A stretch of 18,275 bases of DNA, taken from contig DOCS01000079.1 in assembly GCA_003503355.1 (NCBI GenBank), positions 1 to 18,275 of the forward strand, in the 5' to 3' direction. The translations under genes and the position numbers were made by a program. Below are positions 7,818 through 14,886 of the stretch, one piece after another. The notes beneath the pieces are model-generated. The model did not search any database and was not told the DNA's origin. It worked only from the letters and a program-made list of their open reading frames with translations. Each line of letters opens with the position of its first letter. The stretch's first letter is position 1. The stretch is from Opitutia bacterium. GTDB taxonomy: Bacteria; Verrucomicrobiota; Verrucomicrobiia; Opitutales; Coraliomargaritaceae.

Positions 7818-7930
7818 CTGAAACTGGCGGTGCGCGGGTCGTTAAATCGCGGGATGAACCCGCTCGCTACAAAAGACCTGAAACTGGTAATGTTACGTTG
7901 ATCATTCGCGGGCTGAGCCCGCTCGCTACA
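7818..7930. repeat. tandem pair of about 60-bp units with a REP-like core
   Basis: CTGAAACTGG occurs at 7818-7827 and 7879-7888. A 25-base core occurs at 7847-7871 and 7906-7930, differing at only two positions. The two blocks recur at offsets of 61 and 59 bases, so an approximately 60-bp segment was duplicated and the part between the blocks then diverged. The core contains the palindromic GCGGGCT / AGCCCGC. Confidence 0.75.
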
Positions 7931-7953
7931 TTCGTAGCGACTGGGTTCAGCCC
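7906..7953. repeat. long imperfect hairpin at the end of the repeat pair
   Basis: Bases 7910-7929 and 7934-7953 are reverse complements at 17 of 20 positions around the four-base loop ATTC. The structure sits 22 bases before the rseP stop codon, on the ispG side, within the rseP-ispG gap. It has no T tract, so it looks more like a REP-type element or RNA-stabilising hairpin than a standard terminator. Confidence 0.65.
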
Positions 7954-7975
7954 AGGAGATGTTTATTTTTGACTG

Positions 7976-9436
7976 TTATTCAGGGCTGTCTGCTGTCTCG
8001 GAGTCTTTGACTGTGTTTGGTTCAGCGGACCGCGGCGTTGCAGCTTCAGTCTCGGCTTCGTTGTCTTGGCCGATGCCAATGTCCTGCCCGACGCGTTTGA
8101 CGTCGAAGAAGGAGACATAAATGACGAACGAGAGCAGCAGGGCGATACACCCGGTATACGCGGCTTCCATTACTTTGCGCGGTAGTGGGCGGCCGATGAT
8201 TTTCGAAATCGTGGCGAACAGCATATGGCCGCCGTCGAGCACGGGGATGGGCAGCAGGTTGAAAATGGCGAGGTTGACGTTGATCAGGGCCATGAACCAG
8301 ATGAGGTCGATCCAACCGTAGCGTGCCATGGCGGTGAGGCCGTGGACGATGCCGACTGGGCCGCTCATGTTGCGGACTTTGACATCGGAGTCGGTGTGTA
8401 GCAGCGCGACGAGTGTGGATTTCATGGTGTTGGCCATGATGCTGAGCTGCTCGATTGGGTTGCGATGTACGCGCTCGGTTTGAGCTTCGTAGTAGTAAGC
8501 AAAACCAAAACGTGGCGAGTCCTCGCCGGACGCGCGCTTGGGCTCGATCGGTAGAATGCGTTGCTCGCCTTCGCGCACGAGTGTGACATCAATGGGGCCG
8601 CCGGTGTGATTTTTTAGATAGACGCTAAGGAAGGCGGAGGAAGTGATCGGCTCACCATTGAGGGCAATCGGTTGGTCGCCGGGGAGCATGCCCGCGGCGG
8701 CAGCTGGCATGCCACTTTGCACCATGCTGACGACTAGGTCGGTGCCGGGCTGAACGCCCAGGGTGCGTATGTCTTCCGATGTGACGAGGATCGGGTGAAC
8801 GGTCACGGCCAGTTGTTGTTTGTCGCGGCGAATGGTGAGGTCGGTTGTGGCCAGGCCGTCTGCATTACGCCCAGTTCCAGTCATGACTGCATTTTGCAAC
8901 TGCATCCAGTCGCCGATCGGGTTGCCGTCAATGCTCAGAATGGTGTCGCCCGGTTGTAGGCCGGCGGCGAAGGCGGGGCCGGCGACAATTTCGCCCGCGG
9001 AGTTCACGATCTGTTGCGGGACGGCATCGATGGTGGTGGACTTAATAATATCGCGCCCGACGCCCCAGAGGATTAACGACAGGCAGAATGCCAGAACAAT
9101 ATTAAACACCGCGCCCATGACGGCGACGATCATCTTGTCGGCATACGAAATGGGGGGCAGGTCCTGCGCTTCGTCGCCTTCACCACCTTCCAGTCGGCCC
9201 ATATCCGCGAGTTGTGGCAGAGACACATAGCCGCCGAACGGTAGCAGTGAAATGCGGAAATCGGTACCGTTGCGTTTCCAGCCGAAGATGCGCGGACCAA
9301 AGCCGATTGAAAAACGATCGGCGATGAGGCCGCGTTTTTTGGCGGCGATGAAGTGCCCTAGCTCATGAATAAAAATACAGAAGCTCAGGCAAAGGAATGC
9401 GATGGCGATGAAGCCGATATTGAGGAGAAGGCTCAT
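7976..9436 (-). CDS. rseP: RseP-type site-2 intramembrane zinc metalloprotease
   Basis: RseP cleaves membrane-spanning anti-sigma factors and leftover signal peptides inside the inner membrane. The 486-residue protein has the zinc motif HELGH (24-28) in the first membrane helix and the family segment DRFSIGFGPRIFGW just after it. Two PDZ-like regions lie in the periplasmic part (the clearer features are FAAGLQPGDTILSIDGNPI and AAGMLPGDQPIALNGEPI). The second catalytic motif is NLLPIPVLDGGH with Asp401, followed by a last membrane helix. The C-terminal 35 or so residues are an acidic Glu/Ser/Thr tail, an addition beyond the usual end. It lies 76 bases downstream of dxr on the same strand. The substrate anti-sigma factor is not in the window. 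No Shine-Dalgarno is seen. Confidence 0.95.
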   Translation of the reverse strand: MSLLLNIGFIAIAFLCLSFCIFIHELGHFIAAKKRGLIADRFSIGFGPRIFGWKRNGTDFRISLLPFGGYVSLPQLADMGRLEGGEGDEAQDLPPISYADKMIVAVMGAVFNIVLAFCLSLILWGVGRDIIKSTTIDAVPQQIVNSAGEIVAGPAFAAGLQPGDTILSIDGNPIGDWMQLQNAVMTGTGRNADGLATTDLTIRRDKQQLAVTVHPILVTSEDIRTLGVQPGTDLVVSMVQSGMPAAAAGMLPGDQPIALNGEPITSSAFLSVYLKNHTGGPIDVTLVREGEQRILPIEPKRASGEDSPRFGFAYYYEAQTERVHRNPIEQLSIMANTMKSTLVALLHTDSDVKVRNMSGPVGIVHGLTAMARYGWIDLIWFMALINVNLAIFNLLPIPVLDGGHMLFATISKIIGRPLPRKVMEAAYTGCIALLLSFVIYVSFFDVKRVGQDIGIGQDNEAETEAATPRSAEPNTVKDSETADSPE

Positions 9437-9512
9437 ATAAGAGAAAGCGTGTGAAGGCGCCTCGTTCCGCGAGCGAGTCAGGCTCTAGAAGTGGGAACGT
9501 GAGCGGCGAAGA

Positions 9513-10673
9513 TTAAAATGAGTGTGCCACCGCGCGCGCTTCGGCGTCGGTGTGCAGCAGCGCTTCGAGTGTCGTGGTCGCGGCGATGTCCACTTTGCTC
9601 AGCGTCTGATCGATTACGCGCGGGATGTCAAGGTAGGCGAGGTCGTGGGCGAGGAAGCGTTCGACGGCGATTTCGTTGGCAGCGTTAAAGATCGCGGGTG
9701 CACTGCCGCCGGTACGCATGGCGTCGTAAGCGAGTTGAAGGCAGGGAAAGCGCTCGAAGTCGGGCGCTTTAAAGTCGAGTTGAAAGGCGTTGCGGAAATC
9801 GGTGGTGGCATCGACCCCTGGTGCGCGGTCGGGGTAGAGCAGGCAGTGCTGGATGGCAAAGGTCATGGACGGCGGGCTGAGTTGGGCGAGAATCGAGCCG
9901 TCGATAAATTGGGCGAAGGAATGGACGATGCTCTGTGGATGAATGACCACTTCCAGGCGGTCGGGTTCCAAGCCAAACAGCCAATGCGCTTCGATCAGCT
10001 CGAGGCCTTTGTTGGCCATGGTCGCCGAATCGACCGTAATCTTCGGGCCCATCGACCAGTTCGGGTGTTGGGTGGCATCGGCCGGGGTGACATTGACCAG
10101 ACTTGCCAGCGGCGCGTCGCGGAATTGTCCACCTGATGCAGTGAGGATTAGTTTATCGAGATGTTGCTGCGGATGGCCTTCGATACATTGAAAGATGGCA
10201 TTGTGCTCGCTATCGGTCGGCAGCAGGCGCACGCCCTTGCGCTTGGCGGCTTCAATCACAAAGGCACCGCCGAGGACGAGGAGCTCTTTATTCGCCAGTG
10301 CGATATCCTTGCCGGCTTCGATCGCGGCGAGTGTTGGCTTAAGCCCGCAGGCACCGACTACTGCGACGAGGACGATATCCGCCTCGGGTAAGGTGGACAG
10401 CTCAATCAGTGCGCTTTCGCCACAGCCCAATTGGGTGTTGGCGGGGAAGGCGTTGGCCGCTTTCGCTTCGGCGTAGGCGGCTTCGTTTGAAAGCACTGCG
10501 TTGGCAACGTTGAACTCACGGCAAATGGCGGCGAGTTCGTGGTGGCTGGAGGACGCGGCGACACCGACGAGCTCCAGTTTGTCTGTATGGGCTCGCAAAA
10601 CCCGCAGAGTACTGCCACCAATCGAGCCAGTTGCGCCGAGGAGGACGACCTTTTTTTTCGCAGACTCTGCCAT
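9513..10673 (-). CDS. dxr: 1-deoxy-D-xylulose 5-phosphate reductoisomerase (Dxr/IspC)
   Basis: Dxr converts DXP to methylerythritol 4-phosphate with NADPH, the committed step of the MEP pathway and the target of fosmidomycin. The 386-residue protein is full length. It has the NADPH-binding GATGSIGGS (13-21), the stretch ALANKELLV (125-133), the metal-binding TDSEHNAIFQ (153-162, Asp154 and Glu156), the substrate-closing loop HPNWSMGPKITVDSATMANK (203-222) and the third metal ligand Glu225 in NKGLE. The ATG directly follows the TAG of cdsA with no spacer (TAGATG), which implies translational coupling. It shares the cluster with ispG, two steps of the same pathway. Confidence 0.97.
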   Translation of the reverse strand: MAESAKKKVVLLGATGSIGGSTLRVLRAHTDKLELVGVAASSSHHELAAICREFNVANAVLSNEAAYAEAKAANAFPANTQLGCGESALIELSTLPEADIVLVAVVGACGLKPTLAAIEAGKDIALANKELLVLGGAFVIEAAKRKGVRLLPTDSEHNAIFQCIEGHPQQHLDKLILTASGGQFRDAPLASLVNVTPADATQHPNWSMGPKITVDSATMANKGLELIEAHWLFGLEPDRLEVVIHPQSIVHSFAQFIDGSILAQLSPPSMTFAIQHCLLYPDRAPGVDATTDFRNAFQLDFKAPDFERFPCLQLAYDAMRTGGSAPAIFNAANEIAVERFLAHDLAYLDIPRVIDQTLSKVDIAATTTLEALLHTDAEARAVAHSF

Positions 10674-11504
10674 CTAGAAGATCAAGTATTTGAACAGCAG
10701 GTAGCCGAGTGGTGCGGTCAGGATCAAGCTATCCGTCAAGTCGAAGATGCCACCGATGCCGGGTATGATGTTACCCGAGTCTTTCACTTCAGCCTGTCGC
10801 TTAAAGGCGGACTCGACTAGATCGGATGCAATGGATGCGATGCCGATTGGGATCGCCATCAGGGCCGAGAGCCACCAAGTGAAGCCTTCGGGTGCATAGG
10901 AGTTGAAGATCCCGAGTACGAACAGGCCGATTAGCACAGCAAAGGCGATTCCGCCCAGCGCGCCTTCGTAGGTCTTTTTCGGGCTGATTACGGAAAGGGG
11001 TGTTTTGCCGATTTGCATGCCGACGAGCAATCCGCCGACATCGGTGCATTTCGCCACTGCCACGATCCAGATGGTCAAGAAAATCGCAGTGCCGTCTGGG
11101 TGTCCGTTCAGCTCAGACATTTTGACAACTTTGATGAAAAAGTGCAGCAGGTAGGGGACATACAGTAGTCCGAAGAGGGTCGGCATAAAGCTGCGCAGAC
11201 GTCCGGCTTGCAGATCTTTACTGATAATGGTGAGAGCGGACACCAGAAAGCAGAGAATGAAGATGTCGGTGCCGGCATCGCCGCTGCCGATGTAATAGGA
11301 GCCGAAAATGATGAGTGGCCCGCAGATCAGGCCGAGTGCTTTCATCGGTTTGAGGCCCATCTTATCGAACAACTGATAGAGCTCCATCTGGGTAAAGAAC
11401 GCCAGGGCTGCGACTAGGAATACGCCTGCGTGGATCCCGAAAAGGAGAAGAGAGACTGTGACGATCAACCAAAGGACCGTGAAGCTTAAGATTCGTTGCT
11501 TCAT
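10674..11504 (-). CDS. cdsA: phosphatidate cytidylyltransferase (CDP-diacylglycerol synthase)
   Basis: CdsA joins CTP and phosphatidic acid to give CDP-diacylglycerol, the branch point of phospholipid synthesis, in the inner membrane. The 276-residue protein is a polytopic membrane protein of the normal length. It has the middle motif AKCTDVGGLLVGMQIGK, SPKKTYEGALGG and the C-terminal signature SAFKRQAEVKDSGNIIPGIG onward (232-259). Most signature residues are present: Lys235, Arg236, Lys241, Asp242, Pro248-Gly249, Gly251-Gly252, Asp255 and Asp258. The usual His of PGHGG is Ile250 and the usual Arg of DR is Leu256. I recall similar variants in other PVC bacteria, so I keep the assignment. It sits 77 bases after uppS and abuts dxr. 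Confidence 0.92.
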   Translation of the reverse strand: MKQRILSFTVLWLIVTVSLLLFGIHAGVFLVAALAFFTQMELYQLFDKMGLKPMKALGLICGPLIIFGSYYIGSGDAGTDIFILCFLVSALTIISKDLQAGRLRSFMPTLFGLLYVPYLLHFFIKVVKMSELNGHPDGTAIFLTIWIVAVAKCTDVGGLLVGMQIGKTPLSVISPKKTYEGALGGIAFAVLIGLFVLGIFNSYAPEGFTWWLSALMAIPIGIASIASDLVESAFKRQAEVKDSGNIIPGIGGIFDLTDSLILTAPLGYLLFKYLIF

Positions 11505-11581
11505 AAAAATAGCTAGGATATGGGGTTAGGATGGAGTGCTAAGTTATTTGAATTAGACTGGCACAAGAGGTAAGTTGAAAA

Positions 11582-12325
11582 TCAAGTAGCTTGCAACTGT
11601 TCGGCGGTTTTACCGTAACGGCGTTCACGGCTAGCGTAGTCAGCCAGCGCAGCTTTAAAATGTGTTTCGTCAAAATCGGGCCAGAGCACGGGAGTAATGT
11701 AGAGCTCAGCGTAAGCCGCTTGCAGCAATAGGAAATTGCTTAAGCGTGACTCGCCAGAGGTGCGAATGACGAGGTCGGGGTCCGGTAAATCGCTGGTGTA
11801 CAGATAAGGGCGGAAGCCGTCGTAATCGAGCGCGTTGAGGTCTATGTCTCCAGCTTGTGCGGCTTTAGCGATCGCTTTGACGGCGTCGACGACTTCGGTG
11901 CGTGCACCGTAATTAAGGGCCAGGGCCAAAGTGTGTGTAGTGAAATCCTTAGTGGCGGCTTCGGCTTTGCGTAGTCGATCCTGGACACGTTCAGGTAGCT
12001 CTTGATAACGACCGATCACCCGAAGTCGGATCTTGCGCTTGATAAGTACGGGCAGCTGATCGGCTAAGAAACGCTCGAGCAATTTCATCAGTGCATCGAC
12101 TTCCTTTTTCGGGCGGTTCCAGTTTTCGACGCTGAATGCGTACAGGGTAATGATTTTGACGCCATTGTCCTGTACCGCTTTGAGTGTGCGCTTCACGGCT
12201 TCCGCACCGCGGCGGTGGCCTTCGATGCGGGGCAGTCCGCGTTCATTGGCCCAGCGCCCATTGCCATCCATGATGATGGCGACGTGTTCTGGTGGGCTGT
12301 CCTTGGATTGGCTAGAGGATTTCAC
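11582..12325 (-). CDS. uppS: undecaprenyl diphosphate synthase (UppS)
   Basis: UppS extends farnesyl diphosphate with isopentenyl diphosphate into the C55 carrier lipid for peptidoglycan and other wall polymers. The 247-residue cis-prenyltransferase has HVAIIMDGNGRWA (14-26) with the catalytic Asp20, the segment GHRRGAEAVK, TLYAFSVENWNRP and the C-terminal diphosphate-binding block RTSGESRLSNFLLLQAAYAE (188-207). The start codon is GTG at 12325 and has no Shine-Dalgarno. It is the first gene of the uppS-cdsA-dxr-rseP-ispG cluster; the 490 bases before it hold no recognised gene and must carry the promoter. CdsA follows after 77 bases. Confidence 0.97.
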   Translation of the reverse strand: MKSSSQSKDSPPEHVAIIMDGNGRWANERGLPRIEGHRRGAEAVKRTLKAVQDNGVKIITLYAFSVENWNRPKKEVDALMKLLERFLADQLPVLIKRKIRLRVIGRYQELPERVQDRLRKAEAATKDFTTHTLALALNYGARTEVVDAVKAIAKAAQAGDIDLNALDYDGFRPYLYTSDLPDPDLVIRTSGESRLSNFLLLQAAYAELYITPVLWPDFDETHFKAALADYASRERRYGKTAEQLQAT

Positions 12326-12817
12326 GGAGAAGGTTAAGAGCGAAATGTAGGCGGTTGCGTCGTGCGATTGGATTTAAGAGGCACCATTAGAAAAGTCTGA
12401 TAAAAAGCTCTCTGCGCACAGGTGCAAGGGTAGAGCGTGGCGAGTTGTGAGTTGTTAGCGTTTGAGTTTGCTCGGCGTATTGTAGCGAGAGTGACGGCCC
12501 CAAGGTTGTGGTGGCGTTTGCGCGGCGGCAGGCAGCGGTTGCTTGGTCCTGTCAGCTGCGCAGGTCAGAATAAGTGAAAGTAGGCAGGTGTGATTACGAC
12601 TGATCTGCTAATGCCGTTTCGAAAAATCGCGTGCCAAAGGGCAGGCGATGGCAGCGGCTTCTCCTGGTCGCGTTTCTTTGGGCTGCTCGATCGACTTGAT
12701 AATCGATGTCATTTGCCCGCATCGGATGACTACTTGAGCGAAGCCAGTAGCCTGTATGCCTACGCCTTGCAGCGCAGCAAGTGTGGTGCATGATTGATTC
12801 TTCGCGGTATTTCTACT
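12326..12817. other. 490-base stretch with no recognised gene
   Basis: Between uppS and the hairpin that follows cysH there is no credible protein. A plus frame at 12590-12793 and a minus frame at 12594-12791 overlap each other, lack ribosome sites and encode unremarkable sequence. I looked for the cores of SRP RNA, RNase P RNA and tmRNA and did not see them. The uppS promoter should be near the left edge; TTGCAC followed after 17 bases by TTTATC on the minus strand (about 12395-12423) is a weak possibility. Confidence 0.45.
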
Positions 12818-12844
12818 CAGGCAGCTGCGATGCTGTGCTGCCTG
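12818..12844 (-). terminator. hairpin immediately after cysH
   Basis: CAGGCAGC (12818-12825) and GCTGCCTG (12837-12844) are perfect complements around an 11-base loop. The stem begins one base past the cysH stop codon. No T tract follows on the minus strand, so it may stabilise the transcript end or terminate only weakly. Confidence 0.5.
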
Positions 12845-12845
12845 T

Positions 12846-13571
12846 TTAGATCTGGTAGTCGGATCCGGCGTTCGACTCGTGTAGACCGCATTCGCGTTTG
12901 AGGCCGCCGAAGCGCGTCTCTTCTGCGCTCATGCCTTCGCCGAGCTTGCTGGTGCTGTGCCAGTCGCCCATCGAAACGTAGCCGTCGTCCCAGAGTGGGT
13001 GGTAGGGTAAATTGTTTTCTGTCAGATAATTGTAGATGTCGCGTTCGTTCCAGTCGATAATGGGGTAGACCTTCATTATCTTGTTCTGTTGCTCGGCGAC
13101 GGTACGTTTCTGGCGGGCAGAGGATTGATGTCTGCGCAGCCCTGAGAGCCATGCAGTCGCGCCGAGCTCTTGAACCGCACGATTCATGGGTTCGACTTTG
13201 TTTATCCGGTTGTACTGCCCGAGACCTTCAAGGCCTTGTTCCCAGAGTTTGCCATGTATTGCTTCCTGTTGAGCGGCCGACTGGCGCGGCAGGTAGGTCT
13301 TGAGGTTCAGCTTGAGGCGCTCGGTTAATTCGGCGGCAAAGCGGTAGGTTTCCGGGAACAGATAGCCAGTATCGACGAAAATGACTGGAATGTCGGGGAT
13401 CAGGTTGGTTACCAGATGAAGCATGACGGCACTTTGGATTCCGAAGCTCGTGCTAAGTACCAGTTTGTCGCCATACTGCTCGTGGGCCCAGCGTACGCGA
13501 TCCGCGGCCGAGGCTTGTTCCAAGTCTGGCTGTCCGCTGTGCTGTGAGTCTGTGGCCGGTGCGTCTTTCAT
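12846..13571 (-). CDS. cysH: phosphoadenosine phosphosulfate reductase (CysH)
   Basis: CysH reduces PAPS to sulfite and adenosine 3',5'-bisphosphate with thioredoxin in assimilatory sulfate reduction. The 241-residue protein has the PP-loop-type N-terminal segment [31 protein letters not shown], the recognition block [29 protein letters not shown] and the C-terminal catalytic motif KRECGLHE with Cys228. The paired cysteine motifs that bind a [4Fe-4S] cluster in APS reductases are absent, so this is the PAPS-using, cluster-free type as in E. coli. The ATG at 13571 has no clear ribosome site. A 9-bp inverted repeat lies 16 bases upstream of the start. No other sulfate-assimilation gene is in view. 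Confidence 0.95.
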   Translation of the reverse strand: MKDAPATDSQHSGQPDLEQASAADRVRWAHEQYGDKLVLSTSFGIQSAVMLHLVTNLIPDIPVIFVDTGYLFPETYRFAAELTERLKLNLKTYLPRQSAAQQEAIHGKLWEQGLEGLGQYNRINKVEPMNRAVQELGATAWLSGLRRHQSSARQKRTVAEQQNKIMKVYPIIDWNERDIYNYLTENNLPYHPLWDDGYVSMGDWHSTSKLGEGMSAEETRFGGLKRECGLHESNAGSDYQI

Positions 13572-13587
13572 TTAGCTTAATCTTTGG

Positions 13588-13610
13588 TTCTTGACTGAGA
13601 AAGTCAAGAA
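13588..13610 (-). promoter_or_regulatory. inverted repeat in the cysH leader
   Basis: TTCTTGACT (13588-13596) and AGTCAAGAA (13602-13610) are perfect complements around the five-base loop GAGAA, 16 bases upstream of the cysH ATG. It could be a protein-binding operator or an mRNA hairpin near the start codon. No T tract follows, so it is not a standard attenuator. Confidence 0.4.
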
Positions 13611-13726
13611 ATGGGGGGCGCATATTTAAGTCAATTCAATCGAGGCTCGCCGCACGGGAGGTCAGACCGGTGAGCAGGAGCCGAATCATCGCCAGTGTAA
13701 GTCTCGTCAATCAAGTCAGCAGACCC

Positions 13727-13755
13727 AAAAAAACCGCTTCAAATGAAGCGGTTTT
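13727..13755 (-). terminator. Rho-independent terminator of the tRNA-Arg gene
   Basis: AAAACCGCTTC (13730-13740) pairs perfectly with GAAGCGGTTTT (13745-13755) around a four-base loop. On the minus strand the stem runs into seven T residues (complement of 13727-13733). It begins a few bases past the tRNA 3' end. Confidence 0.85.
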
Positions 13756-13758
13756 AAA

Positions 13759-13835
<77 letters not shown>

Positions 13836-13851
13836 TTTTGAGGAAGTCGGG

Positions 13852-13880
13852 ATAAAGACAAATTCAGCGCTTGAGATCAA
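13852..13880 (-). promoter_or_regulatory. possible promoter of tRNA-Arg
   Basis: On the minus strand TTGATC (13875-13880) and CTTTAT (13852-13857) are 17 bases apart, and the tRNA 5' end lies 16 bases further. The -10 element matches the consensus at only three positions, so this is tentative. Confidence 0.3.
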
Positions 13881-13923
13881 GCACAACTTTTAAAAACTTA
13901 AGTTTTTTTTGTGTCGGCTCAGT

Positions 13924-14289
13924 TTATCCTTGGAAACGAATGAAGTAAACCATCACCGCGGCAATAGATCCGAGGGCCAAGATGCTCCACCAGAGGGCTT
14001 TAGCTAGGGCAGGCTTGCGATTGATCAGGACGATGATTCCGCCGAGAGCGAGCCATATGATCATCTTAACGATCAACCACGGAGCAGTGAAGCTGTGGCC
14101 GAGCTTTGAGATCATGCCAAAACCGGCGATTAAGATCAGTAAGAGGCCAATGCCACTGGTAATCGAGCCGAGTTTTCGGACGGCGACATTGTCGCTGGAT
14201 GCCAAGCTGCGTGCGAGGAGGGCACCATAGCCCATGAAAAGCATGATGATTCCAGTTACGTGGAGGATTTGGTAGATATGTACGGGCAT
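13924..14289 (-). CDS. small four-helix integral membrane protein
   Basis: From the ATG at 14289 the protein has 121 residues and four predicted membrane helices, at about 5-26, 40-61, 69-88 and 97-117. Short loops separate them, with Arg/Lys in the first and third loops. Early His4 and His10, the G-rich first helices and the overall size recall SirB- or CopD-like membrane proteins, but I cannot assign a family. The frame stays open to 14415, but that extension would run through the hpf terminator stem and into the hpf gene, and it is Ser/Pro-rich and unlike protein, so I reject it. It lies downstream of hpf on the same strand, beyond a strong terminator, so it needs its own promoter. Function unknown. 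Confidence 0.8.
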   Translation of the reverse strand: MPVHIYQILHVTGIIMLFMGYGALLARSLASSDNVAVRKLGSITSGIGLLLILIAGFGMISKLGHSFTAPWLIVKMIIWLALGGIIVLINRKPALAKALWWSILALGSIAAVMVYFIRFQG

Positions 14290-14311
14290 AATGCTGCACG
14301 TTTGCGAACTT

Positions 14312-14353
14312 GAGGGAAAAAGCAAGCCCGACTCTCGATGAGAGTCGGGCTTG
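14312..14353 (-). terminator. Rho-independent terminator of hpf
   Basis: Bases 14323-14336 and 14340-14353 form a perfect 14-bp stem with the three-base loop GAT. On the minus strand it is followed, after GC, by a run of five T residues. It lies 27 bases past the hpf stop codon. Confidence 0.85.
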
Positions 14354-14380
14354 TTGTAAAGAGGAGGTGGGGTGGGGGCG

Positions 14381-14746
14381 CTAGACAGCCTTTGGGATGT
14401 CGACCGGGAGGTCAATGACGTGTGTATCCTTGCGCTTCACCGTCTTGAGGCGAGAACGGCGGCGAATCATGCGGTCTAGCTTTTGGACCATTTCATCGAT
14501 TGACTTGTAAAGGTCATCTGTTTCCGCGTGGGCATTGTGATCATTGCCTCGGACTTCTAGCGTGCCCTTGGCGATAAATTCGTTTTGGTGCGTTCGTTTG
14601 TGACTGTCGTATTCCAGTTCCACTCGCATGCGGATAATATGATCTTCGTGTTCGTAGAGTTTTTCTACTTTGGCTTGAACCACATTCCTAATCGCATCGG
14701 TAAGATCCATGTTCAAACCGGAGATGATGACATCATGCTGCTTCAT
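14381..14746 (-). CDS. hpf: ribosome hibernation factor, HPF/RaiA family
   Basis: HPF/RaiA proteins bind the decoding region of the small ribosomal subunit and silence ribosomes in slow growth. The 121-residue protein has the beta-alpha-beta-beta-beta-alpha layout: DVIISGLNMDLTDAIRNVV, a charged helix KVEKLYEHED, strands MRVELEYDS and FIAKGTLEVRG, and a final helix MVQKLDRMIRRRSRLK with strong positive charge for RNA binding. The short tail TVKRKDTHVIDLPVDIP does not contain the C-terminal dimerisation domain of long HPF (about 180 residues), so this is a short-type protein. AAGGAAT (14754-14760) lies seven bases before the ATG, one of the few good ribosome sites in the window. Its leader contains two dyads and a terminator-like hairpin. 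Confidence 0.92.
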   Translation of the reverse strand: MKQHDVIISGLNMDLTDAIRNVVQAKVEKLYEHEDHIIRMRVELEYDSHKRTHQNEFIAKGTLEVRGNDHNAHAETDDLYKSIDEMVQKLDRMIRRRSRLKTVKRKDTHVIDLPVDIPKAV

Positions 14747-14785
14747 ATATTTTATTCCTTTTCTGTTGTGGGTTCTCAGTTAACG

Positions 14786-14799
14786 GTGACACTTGTCAC
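14786..14799. promoter_or_regulatory. dyad upstream of hpf, possible operator
   Basis: GTGACA (14786-14791) and TGTCAC (14794-14799) form a 6-bp dyad with a two-base spacer, 40 bases upstream of hpf. A second, weaker dyad (TGCCA and TGGCA, 14800-14816) adjoins it. The layout fits a dimeric regulator site, but no regulator is identified. Confidence 0.35.
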
Positions 14800-14821
14800 T
14801 GCCACTCTGACTGGCATGAGC

Positions 14822-14872
14822 AAAAAAAAGAGCCAACACGGGTTTGATCAATTTGATCAAACGGGTTGACTC
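14822..14872 (-). terminator. terminator-like hairpin pointing at hpf
   Basis: GTTTGATCAA (14842-14851) and TTGATCAAAC (14853-14862) form the inner stem; GAGCCAAC (14830-14837) and GTTGACTC (14865-14872) extend it with one mismatch. On the minus strand it is followed by eight T residues (complement of 14822-14829). No minus-strand gene lies upstream of it, because the dehydrogenase reads the other way. It may stop antisense transcription or act as a leader element for hpf. Confidence 0.6.
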
Positions 14873-14886
14873 CTATTCGTACGAAA

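Noticed and set aside
7847..7930. Two near-identical repeats as a CRISPR remnant
   Set aside because: Only two copies, a palindromic core, a spacer region that itself contains a duplicated block, and no cas genes; a REP-like element explains it better.
12590..12793. Plus-strand frame of 67 residues and an overlapping minus-strand frame of 65 residues
   Set aside because: Neither has a ribosome site or a protein-like composition; they compete for the same bases.
13611..13726. SAM-type riboswitch upstream of cysH
   Set aside because: The stretch has some complementary segments but no SAM riboswitch core and no attenuator before cysH.
14290..14415. N-terminal extension of the four-helix membrane protein
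   Set aside because: It would translate the hpf terminator stem and overlap hpf; the added residues are Ser/Pro-rich and precede a good membrane-protein start.
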